A stretch of 64,000 bases of DNA from Platanthera guangdongensis (Eukaryota > Streptophyta > Magnoliopsida > Asparagales > Orchidaceae): positions 71,474,757 through 71,538,756 of the forward strand of contig CM077165.1 of assembly GCA_039583875.1 (NCBI GenBank). The letters run 5' to 3'. Shown in pieces: positions 55,401 through 64,000 of the stretch; the stretch's first letter is position 1, and each line of letters opens with the position of its first letter. Under the pieces are notes generated by a model that worked only from the letters and a program-made list of their open reading frames with translations, was not told where the DNA came from and ran no database searches. The translations under genes and the position numbers were made by a program.

Positions 55401-56813
55401 GGAGCCATTTCCAAGCTCTACCGCCGGCGATCCAGCCCCTTCCCCGGCCGGCCACCGCCACCACCACCTCCGTTGAGGTGGTGGTTGTCGCCAGGAGGCG
55501 GCTCAGCCGCCGGAGGGGTGTTTTCCGGCGGTTCTAGTAGGAATGTTTTTGCCGAAAAACCATGAAAATCATGGTTTGGATCAGGCTCAGTTGAGCCCGA
55601 ACCTTTAACCTAAGGAAACCTACCATCTACCCGTGAGTTAAGGAGAGGGGGAGGACCTTCCTGGAGGCCTGAATGCGGGAGGAACGGCGGGATGCCATTG
55701 TCGACTGCGGCTGCGCTCGGCTTCTGCAACAACACAGTGGGACGGCCTATTCCCTCCAGGTAAAAGCTCGAAAATGTTCCCCTCTGCCCACTGATGATGT
55801 TTAAATGGACAATTGGGGAGGGGCGGCTGGTTCTTCAATGCCCATCAAACACCATTAATTGTGTGGCTCGGGTTGAGTGGGGGGGGGCTGAATCTACCCC
55901 TTAGTGGCCGAGAAATGACTGGAATCAACTCCTTTCCCTAGAGGAGTTGATTGCAGCCATTAAGAGTGGCTGTTGGCCTCCCTTTGGCCGGCTCCCACTC
56001 TCCCCTTCCTCTCCCCCATCTTCTCTCTCCACCACTAACATGAAGGGAAGCTCCCTTCTCTCTCCTAGTCACCCATGTTGACTGGTCAACACCATAGGCT
56101 ATGTGCAGCCCACTTAGTCATAATGGTTATGAAGAGTCATGTTAGCCTAAGGGAGAAATGGCTTGAGCTTGGGTTAGCCCATTTGGGCTAAGTTTGACTT
56201 GGCTTAAGCTAGGGTTAACTTAGGTCAATCTGATCATTTGGGTTGACCCCATTGGGTCCTTGGTGACCCATTGGCCTCCCTTAAGGCCTATATGGGGTTA
56301 TGTAGGGTTACCTTACACTTTAGAGGTCACCTACCCTTAGTAAGGGCACTTTGACCAGATTTGGGGCTTGAGTTGACTTGGGTCAACTTGGCCTCTAGGG
56401 CTGACCCCAATGTATCCTTAGTGACCCTTTGACTTCACTTTAGGGTTAGGAGGGCATAGGTGGGTTCCTCTAGGCTAGGAGTAGGTCAATTGACCCTAAG
56501 TAGGCTAGTTTGACCCATTTAGGGTTAGGGTTGACTTTGGTCAACTAAGTTTCTTTGATTGACCCCAGTGGGTCCTTATGGCTCTATTGGGCCTCCCAAG
56601 GTATTAGGGGGTGTTGTGGTAGGGTCTTGGGGTGAAGGTGTAGCCCCATGGTCATCCTAAACCATTGTTCAGAGTTCTACTATTTGCAGACCATGATGAT
56701 TTTCAACACTTTGTCTCCTATCTCTTGGCCCATTTCTGGCTTCCTAGGGTTTGTCATGACCTAGTCATGGACAAAACCACTCATAGGGGTCTAGTTGGAA
56801 ATGGTATGTTACA

Positions 56814-58855
56814 TCTCCACCAATAGATCTCACTGACATTCCCTCTTCTCCACTACAGGAATCTCACCAACACTCTCCTTCTCCATCCCCTCAACAAACC
56901 CCACCTCAGTCCCCCCATGATACTCACATTCCTTCACCACCTTCATCTCCCTTACCCCCTCATTTGGACACCATCCCATTCTTTACTCTACCTACTTCTC
57001 CTCCTCATACTTCCTCCCTTCCAGATATCCATATGCAAGATACTCTCCCTCCTACTCCACCATTAACTTCCATTCCTCCATTTGTTTCCACTCAAACACC
57101 TTCCATTCCACCATCTGCAAATCTACCCTTGGAACCCTCCACCAATTCATCTCTTATTGCACTTCTTACTCCTCTCCTCAAAAATCTTATAGCAGAGGCC
57201 ATTACACCTCTTGCACTTCTATATCCTCCCTTGCTGCTCAAATAAATGCTATCTCTGCTGCCTCCTCTTCAGTTAGGGGCATGGCTCCAGTTTGTACTGA
57301 AACTAGGCAGGGGGAGATACTTGATGAAGAAGAAACAACAGTAGTATCCCCAGCAGCAGTATCAACAGCAGTACTAGCACCAGCAATACCAGAATTAGCA
57401 CCAGAAGAAATAGCAGCAGGTGTTGATCAAGAGTTACTATATTTAATTGATTTTATTGAGTCTGATATGGACTTAGATGAGCCTGTGTTGGCTGAGGAAA
57501 TAACTGTTGGTGATTACATTATTAATCCCACAGTAGATCTATCAAGCTTGTTAAGCATTTTTGATACAGCTCATTTGAGCTCTCTTCCAGCAGACAGTAC
57601 TAAGCCATCTTTGGCTATAATCCCTTACACCACAAGAATAAGCCCCAAAGTTGCCAAGCAACTCAAGGCCATTTTTGATGTTCCTGAAGCTCCAACCATT
57701 TCATCTCCTCCAAGAGCTGTTTCCCCCATTATTTCATCCCCTGCAACAGCCATTTCTTCCCCAGTTTTTGTAATGGATGATTCCCCCATGCCTGATCTTG
57801 ATGTCTTAATCATGGCTGATATAGAGGAGGAAAATAAGACAGTTGCTGAAAGCACTATTATTAATAGCTCTCCAGCTCCAACTCCAGCTCCAGTTGCAGC
57901 TCCTCCTCTAGCTCCCTCCCAGCCAGAGAAATCTGAAATATCTGTTGAGGCCTTAAAAGCACTAAATGCATTATATGATAATCCACAAGACCTTTCTGAT
58001 GATGAGGAGGATGAAGATGAGGACTCAGATGAGTTTCCCAAAAAAAAGAAAGTTTCTAAGAAAAGGAATGCTCCCCCACCTCCTGCTCCAAAGCCCAACC
58101 CAGCAAATGACACACCCTATTACATACTCCAGAAGATCACTCCTTATAAGGGCATGCCAGTTTGGATGTGGCTGTCCAAAAATGAACAGAAAGAAAGGAA
58201 AAGAAGCAGAAGATATTCTCCACCTCCACAAAGATTCAGGAAGGATCCTCCTCCACGTCCTCCTCCAGCTGCTGGTGCTTCAGGCACAACATCTCAAAGG
58301 TCTACCCAGTTTCAAACATACCAAATACATTAGGGTAGATCTTCATCTTCAGGAAGCATCCAGCAGAGACACTATTCATCTGACAAGCAGCACCAACAAC
58401 AACAGCAGCACCATCAACAACAAAAACAGCAACAACTCCCTAAACATCAAAAAGCTGAAAGCTCTAACAGACCTGCTTCTCCTGTACCTTTTGAATATCC
58501 TGAAATAGCTACAACAGCAAGGATGGCCAGGTTCTAGGAACTAGTTGGCCTTTCCATGCTCAACAAAGCTAGAGCTGAAGGAAAGGATACATCTGAATAC
58601 ACAATAATGTCCAAGTACACGAAGGAAGAGTTGAACAGGTTTGTTAATGCTAATAAATTTTTCAATGTTGATGACTATATGAAACTGCATCCAGAAGCAG
58701 TAGTGCCCAGGGCTACATCTCTAAAAATCATAGGGGCTGCTGACATGACTATGACAAAGGTGCAAGCTGTTGATCCCAACAGGGAAATTATATTCACTCA
58801 GTCTGGAGAGAAAGTCAAAGAGGAGAAGCAAAAGGAGAAAAAGCAAAAGAAATAA
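56814..58855 (+). pseudogene. ORF3 C-terminal part (element C)
   Basis: After the duplicated TCTCC the reading frame of the Pro/Ser-rich linker continues open to a TAA at 57245. A frameshift leads to a single frame running from before the ATG at 57281 to 58855 with only two TAG stops (58331 and 58536). That part has an acidic, Ala/Pro-rich region, an Asp/Glu run (DDEEDEDEDSDE), basic clusters (KKKKVSKKR, ERKRSRR) that look like nuclear localisation signals, a Gln/His-rich stretch and a C-terminal block ending EEKQKEKKQKK. This half has no visible similarity to the helical C-terminal half of ORF3 in A, B and M, although the N-terminal halves match. No known domain is recognised. Confidence 0.65.
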
Positions 58856-59033
58856 TACTAGAACTATCTTTAATATTTCTGAGTTAGTTTGAAAACTGCT
58901 TTTTATATTTCCTGATACAAAGCTTATTGTATATATATCTGCTGTATATACTAATTTTTCCTGCCAGATATATGTTTTCTTGCTTTGTGAATTTTTGTTT
59001 CATTATGAGTCTGCAATTAGTGACATCGCCCAA

Positions 59034-59045
59034 ATAGGGGGAGAT
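59034..59045 (+). promoter_or_regulatory. Polypurine tract of element C
   Basis: AAATAGGGGGAGAT lies directly before the 3' LTR and matches the tract of element M. Confidence 0.85.
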
Positions 59046-60972
59046 TATTGGATCCCTAGTTTGATTTGGGCTAGGTTCACTAAGTTAGGATCATCTGACC
59101 CAACATGTATAGTCAGGGTCATGGTTATGTCTTAGAGTATCGGCCAAGTCCTTAGAGTCAACACTACATGGACCAGCCATCAACAGACTGCATAAAGACT
59201 CAAGACTTAGAGAAATATCAAGACTCAGAAAATGAGTTCGACGTTCGTCGAACTCAGGTCGACGAAAGTCGTGCTCAGCTCGACGATTTCAGAGATAATT
59301 CTCTGAGCTTAGCTCGACGAACTTGGGACTCAGGTCGACGATTTATGGACACTACTTCAACATTTCAAGTCAAGAATTTCTCTGAACTCTACTCGACGAA
59401 CTTGGTATTCATGTCGATGATCTATGGGTATTCTACTTCAACATCCTATTCTCGAAATAAGTAAATATTCTAAGTCCAGGATCATACTCCAGTCGACGAA
59501 TTCACCTTCTCAGCTTGACGAACTTAGACCACATTCCTGACAAGACTTATATAGCAGTTAGAAGTTCTCGGGTCGACGAATCTAGTTCTCAGGTCGATGA
59601 TTTCTGGCAACTCCACTTCAACACTTCATTCCAGAGACATCTAGAATATTCTAAGTCCAGAAACACTTTGCTGAACTCTAGTCGACGAATTTAGATTATC
59701 AGCTCCATGAACTTCATGCACAGAATTGGCAAGGTTCTGGAGAAAGCAGTTGTCTGTTCTGAGTTCGATGATCTTGGATCTCAGCTCGACGAACAACCAT
59801 TATCTGGTCGTCGAACTTGACTTCACAGCTCGACAAACTTTGGACCCAGATCGACGAATTCTGTGAAGAACCAGACTTAGTTATTTCCATCCATCTGTCC
59901 TTATTCTATGAAAAGAATTCCTGAGTAATCAATGCTAAAATATTCTCTGAATATTGCCGTTAGAAGCAAGAATTGATTACGGTCTTCATCAGGATTATTA
60001 GTTGCCATTTTTCAATGGGACAGTTGGGGAAATCATTCAATGTAAAATATTCTCCAGGCCGTCAGCAATGAATGCAGAAGAATTTCAAATTTCAAAAGGA
60101 CGATAATATGGAAAATACAAAAAAGGGATTTTCCATCTCTTTCTTGCACAGGCAGTAAGTTTGTTAATCATGAATCTTCTGCTGCTATCCCTTGACAGCA
60201 TTCTGAGATAAAAAGAAATAGAAAGTTGATACAAAAAAAGATGCCCTAACCAGAGAAAGAACATCAAACTGAAGAAGAAGAAGAACAGCCAATCCAAATC
60301 AAGAGTCTTCTTCTGTCTTTTGCCAGGACTCTTCAAAGGACAACAAATCTTCTATCTGTCAAGGAGTTCCTGGAGTTCATCTGGTTAAAGCAACAGTTTG
60401 AAGCCCTATCACCCTGAAGCAAAACTCCATCCTTCCTGAACCATTCAATATCTCAGGGGGAGCCTTTGCTAACATCAAATCCACAAAAGTCTTCTTAGTT
60501 GTTTTGAGAAAGAGAAGACATAATCAATCTCTCATCCCCCCACTGTATAAAGGGTTCCTAACTCCCTTCAAAAGTTATTCCTGGTTGCAAGTCACCTGAC
60601 CAAAAGACTTGAGGTTTGGTTTTTGAGCACCTGATCAAAAGTTCATTGGTGTCAGGCACCTGATCAAAAATCTGAGTGGATTCCTACCAGGGTGGTAGAA
60701 GAGTGGATGTACCCAGGTTGGGGAACCACTATAAATTTCTTGTTTTGTCTGGTTGCTCTTTTATTTTGTTTCTTACTGTGGTTGTGCTAGTTAGGATAGC
60801 TGTGTTAGTGTTTAATTAGTTTATATTCTACAGCACCTGTGATAGATTAACTTAACTTAGTATTGTTTAATTCATAAGTTTTATTTGTAGCAAAAAGTTG
60901 TAAAGTTTTGTAAAGATACTATATTCACCCCCCCCCTCTCTAGAGTATTCCTGATCTAACCCCTCAATTTCA
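59046..60972 (+). repeat. 3' LTR of element C (1927 bp)
   Basis: It starts TATTGGATCCCTAG (TG changed to TA) and ends CTCAATTTCA, followed by the duplicated GCTCA. Repeated GTCGACGAA, CTCGACGAACTT and CGACGATT words fill about 59230-59860. A TGTATAAAGGG box is near 60543 and the AGTGG/CCACT inverted repeat is at 60702-60730. It matches 19368-21222 closely but matches the 5' LTR of its own element only in parts. Confidence 0.85.
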
Positions 60973-62582
60973 GCTCAGTTAATACTCGAGTAAAATTATT
61001 ATTACTCAAGTAAGGATGATAGATCCCGAGTAGTCAATTCATGGCTCTCGAGTAGTTAAGGCAACTACTCGAGTAGTTTCCCTCTTATTCTCGGGTTTAT
61101 AGATTTTCTTCACCATATATATTCTAAGTAAATTACTCGAGTAGTACTTTATAGTACTCGAGTAGTTTATACCTTCTGTCTTGAGTTACAGAACTCTGCA
61201 CCTCGTGTAATTTCTATTTACTCGAGTAGTTAAGTCATGTACTCGAGTAGTTCATTTACTACTCGAGTAGTGCAGTATTTATACTCGAGTAACCAGAATT
61301 TCTTCCCTCAGAATTTCTCTAAGTCAATTACTCGAGTAGTCATTTCCATATACTCGAGTAGTTCTTATCCTCTCGAGTAGTTCATCTTCATTACTCGAGT
61401 AACCCAGAACTCCAGTTCAGAAAATATTCTAAGTCCCTGACTCGAGTAGTTCATCTACCACTCGAGTAGCTTATTCTTATTTACTCGAGTAGTATTTCTT
61501 GTACTCGAGTAGTCTAACTCCACTTCACGTGTAATTCTTTAAATACTCGAGTAAGTCTTTTTGGTACTCGAGTAGCTGATCAACTTCTCTATTTTCTTCA
61601 AGAATATACTCGAGTAGTTTTCTTCAGGTTACTCGAGTAACTGTCTCTAAGTACTCGAGTAGTTATCTTCTCTCTCTCTCGAGTAGTTCTATAAAGTACT
61701 CGAGCAGTAATTTCTTCACTCGAGTATGTCACTTCAATTTTCTGAAATATTTCGTGAAGTCCAGATTAATAGATTCCTTAATGAGCCTTGACGTGATTGG
61801 TCCACGTGTACCTCATTATGAATTAATTATGACAGATTATCTCTGATCCTATATAAGGTCTTGTCAAACCGACAAACCCTAAGCAAGAAGAAAATTAATC
61901 AGAAGTTTTTGCTACCGAATTTTTTCTAAGTTTTCTGTTCCTCTCTCTCTCTCCAAGAAGCAAAGCCGCCGCCGCCGATTCTCATCCGGCTAGGGTTTTC
62001 ATTTTCAGAGGATTCAGATTAAGAAGGTTTTATAGATCGAGATTGATGCACCGCTCTTCATCTTCTATTCGATCGTGTGAAGCCAAGTATATCCAGATCT
62101 GATTTTGCGGAAATTTTCTTCACCTATCTGATAAAGCTGAAAAGTCTAGAAGAAGAAGATCCTGACCGATTACTTGCAGATCTGATAAAGATTCATTGTT
62201 TGTATTTCATACACATTTTATTTGCATTCTTATAGGAGAGTTTTTCTCCGAGTGTAGAAGCATTTGACTCCGAGATTGTAGGAAGTTTCATCTTCCGAGT
62301 GTAGATCCGCTTTGTGGATCAAGATTGTAGGAACGTTGTTCTGAGGTGTAGGATTGGTTTTTCAATCCGAGATAGTGGAGTAGCCGAGTCTAGTTTATTG
62401 CTAGATCGGTGAGGGAAAGTGGATGTACCCAAGAGTGGAGAACCACTATAAATCTTGCTTCGTCTGTGATTGCTTGGTAGATAGTTCTGTGCATAGATCT
62501 AATTTTTTATTCCGCAAAAAAATGCAAATCTCACCTATTCACCCCCCTCTAGGTGATTTAGGCAGACAACTAATAACTTTCA
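60973..62582 (+). repeat. 3' LTR of element B, 3' portion
   Basis: The LTR resumes with GCTCA and continues with the ACTCGAGTA array (about 60990-61730), CCAAT/G-box (61794-61810), TATA box CTATATAAGG (61849-61858), the inverted repeat (62418-62447) and the end ACTTTCA at 62582. It is a close copy of 21223-22829. Confidence 0.88.
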
Positions 62583-64000
62583 CTACACATGATGATGGCT
62601 TAGGTATGATTATTCATTCTTCCTCTGATCAAGAAAATCTCACAGATGCTCAAGTGAATGCCAGAATCTCCTCTACTGAAGCTGACATTGCCAAAATGAT
62701 AGAAGAACTCAATTTAGATGACCCCCTGTTCATCTCTCCTGAGAAGACTACTACAAAGTCCCCTGAAGCTATCCATGAAGCTATCCCTGATGATACCCCT
62801 AAAGAAAATCCTCCATAAGAGATACCAGAAGACTCTCAGCCCCAGACACATATTGAGGGGGATAATGAATTTATGTTATCTGATGAAGAAGAGATTATCC
62901 CAGAACCTCCAGATCCTCCCAAGAGGAGTCTAGATTTCTCTCTCCCCACTAGCGTAGGTGAGGAAGCGAATGAGATAACTTCCTTACACATAGGTATAAC
63001 CTCAGTTTAAATACCTATCTGGTCAGCCCCAGCTCTACCTCCTTCACCTCCTCTAGTTGTTATAATTCCTAATGATACCCTATTAGGTAAGATAGAAGCT
63101 ATGTTGACACAACAAAGAGAGTACTTTGATAAGTCTCTCAAAGAAGTCACTGAAAAAAGTCACTGCTCTAGAGAAAGACATGATCAGAGGATTTGTTGAG
63201 ATTCAACATAATACAAATGAGTTCAAAAGACTATTGCAAATTGGTGGAAAAGAAATAGACCACACCATTACTAGTATTGGTCAAGTTATGGAACAATCAG
63301 TCACATTGGCAAACAATCAGATCGAATTGAAGAAGAAAACTACAGCATAGAACTTCAAAACTTGCGAGAAAGTTGGGAAATTCAAAGAATATATCATAGA
63401 AACCCTCTCTGTAGAAGTCAGAAAAGGGGAGGACAAAGTAAAAGAAGTTTTAAACAAGAAAGTTCTTGACATGAAAAATCAGTGGGTGAACAATTGAAAG
63501 AGATCAATACAGGGGTAGAAAATCAGATTAAGGAGGTAAATCTGTATACTTTGGAACTGCTATATGGATGCATAATCAGATCTTCACAAAATTTCAAGTT
63601 AATCTCAATGCACCTCCACCTACACATCTTCACCCAAATATCTGCCAGCCTACTTTCTCCCCTAGACCTGAGCAATATGAAATTCCTCTAGAAAGTTACT
63701 CTCATGTCTGGACTCATGAGTAACCATAGATTCCACATGAAATACCTCCTGAAGCACAAGTACAAAAGAAAAGGAAATATGGTGATGGTGCTTCTGCAAG
63801 AATATCCATTCCCAGTCAAAGTGCTGCTAAAAGGATTGAAAAAGAATTTGTTGAAGTGTGGAGTCCTACTTCTTGAGACTCTAAAGCTGGTTGTATATTT
63901 TAATGAGGATAGAAATGATCATTACAGTTCCCAAGAATGGGATTTGTATGAAAAATCTTTAACTAAGAGGAGGATCTATGATAGATAATATGACAGAAAC
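62583..64000 (+). pseudogene. ORF3 C-terminal remnant (element A), runs off the window
   Basis: Directly after the LTR of B the ORF3 of A resumes: ENLTDAQVNARISSTEADIAKMIEEL, then a Pro/Glu-rich linker with stops near 62817 and 63008, then the helical block (VTALEKDMIRGFVEIQHNTNEFKR, ITSIGQVMEQSVTLANNQ, 63165-63340) and EVRKGEDKVKEVLNK, a Pro-rich part and a basic tail (KKRKYGDGASA). The order and motifs match ORF3 of M (8835-7815) and B. Frameshifts near 63150 and 63480 and several stops break it. The polypurine tract and 3' LTR of A must lie to the right of the window. Confidence 0.75.

Larger units (their letters stand above)
39913..56813 (-). mobile_element. Element D, Ty3/gypsy chromovirus of Del/Tekay type (16.9 kb)
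   Basis: Long LTRs (39913-45045 and 50173-56813) enclose a minus-strand leader, gag and pol ending in a chromodomain. A perfect 5-bp target duplication TCTCC (39908-39912 and 56814-56818) flanks the element, which interrupts ORF3 of element C. The long LTRs, the domain order protease, reverse transcriptase, RNase H, integrase, and the C-terminal chromodomain place it with Del/Tekay chromoviruses. It is among the youngest layers of the nest and the best preserved complete element. Confidence 0.92.
50173..56813 (-). repeat. 5' LTR of element D, enlarged by a copia LTR fragment (6641 bp)
   Basis: This matches the LTR at 39913-45045 from about 52266 to 56813 nearly base for base, with the W-box cluster at about 56075-56570 and the four-hairpin block at about 55461-55600. 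The inner end (50173-50482) is related to the start of the other copy, but shorter and in a partly changed order. A copia LTR fragment occupies 50483-52265, and an (AT)n tract at 52409-52446 has expanded relative to the other copy. Confidence 0.88.
31939..60972 (+). mobile_element. Element C, Sirevirus-like copia with unlike LTRs, split by element D
   Basis: The element runs from TGTTGGAACCC to TTTCA and is flanked by a perfect GCTCA duplication (31934-31938 and 60973-60977). It contains a 5' LTR, primer site, gag, pol, spacer, ORF3, polypurine tract and 3' LTR. Its gag has one knuckle, unlike A, B and M. The two LTRs (1260 and 1927 bp) are related but clearly of different subfamilies, which a single reverse-transcription event should not produce. 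Confidence 0.8.
21223..62582 (+). mobile_element. Element B, Sirevirus-like copia with element C in its 3' LTR
   Basis: B consists of the partial 5' LTR (21223-22829), an internal region (22830-31574) and a 3' LTR split into 31575-31938 and 60973-62582. It lies in ORF3 of element A. Its right target-site bases would be CTACA (62583-62587); no matching CTACA is present at the left junction, which fits the loss of the true left end. B and M belong to related subfamilies: their LTR starts and coding regions align along their length. Confidence 0.85.

Noticed and set aside
57625..58113. 162-codon minus-strand ORF
   Set aside because: It is the antisense shadow of the ORF3 frame on the plus strand; its Gly/Ser-rich reading mirrors Pro/Ala and Asp/Glu codons.

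Overview
This window is plant nuclear DNA that consists almost entirely of LTR retrotransposons nested inside one another. I see no host gene, rRNA, tRNA or CRISPR locus. The plant assignment rests on Ty1/copia elements of Sirevirus type (enlarged gag, pol, and a third ORF after pol), on a chromodomain-bearing Ty3/gypsy element of the Del/Tekay type, on tRNA-Met primer sites of the TGGTATCA type, and on the depth of nesting that is typical of large plant genomes. I cannot name the species.

Layout, oldest host first. Element A (copia, + strand, heavily decayed) is the matrix and survives as three pieces: 2381-5814 (gag tail, pol, start of the post-pol spacer), 18388-19367 (rest of the spacer, start of ORF3) and 62583-64000 (end of ORF3, running off the window). 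Three insertions interrupt A. Element P (copia, - strand) ends at 2380; only its 5' LTR (643-2380) and an open 5' part of gag (1-554) are in view. Element M (copia, - strand, 5815-18387) is complete with two LTRs and a near-perfect 5-bp target duplication (CGACT/CTACT). Element B (copia, + strand) has internal sequence 22830-31574, a rearranged 5' end at 19368-22829, and a 3' LTR at 31575-31938 plus 60973-62582. That 3' LTR is split by element C (copia, + strand, 31939-60972, target duplication GCTCA). Element C is split in its ORF3 by element D (gypsy, - strand, 39913-56813, target duplication TCTCC). The right LTR of D carries a further copia LTR fragment (50483-52265).

Each copia element has the order LTR, primer site, gag, pol (protease, integrase, reverse transcriptase, RNase H), spacer, ORF3, polypurine tract, LTR. 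ORF3 has an N-terminal domain resembling the putative plant transposon protein family (PF20167), then Pro/Ser-rich linkers, and in A, B and M a shared helical C-terminal region. All copia pol genes and most gag and ORF3 genes are broken by stops and frameshifts. D is the best preserved: one gag frameshift, two pol stops, and an apparent 130-bp spliceable intron between gag and protease.

The most interesting pattern is regulatory. Each copia family carries its own short TCGA-core word, mostly palindromic (TCTCGAGA in M, ACTCGAGT in B, TTCGACGAA or TCGTCGA in C and its relatives, GTGTCGACAC in the fragment inside D, TCTCGAAA in A), repeated many times in the LTR. Where both parts are visible, the same family word is repeated in the spacer between pol and ORF3. 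In A, B and M this spacer array is followed by a TATA-like box about 135-150 bp before the ORF3 start, so the spacer repeats the array-then-TATA plan of the LTR. This suggests an internal, family-addressed promoter for ORF3, and possibly an ORF3 protein that recognises its own family word.
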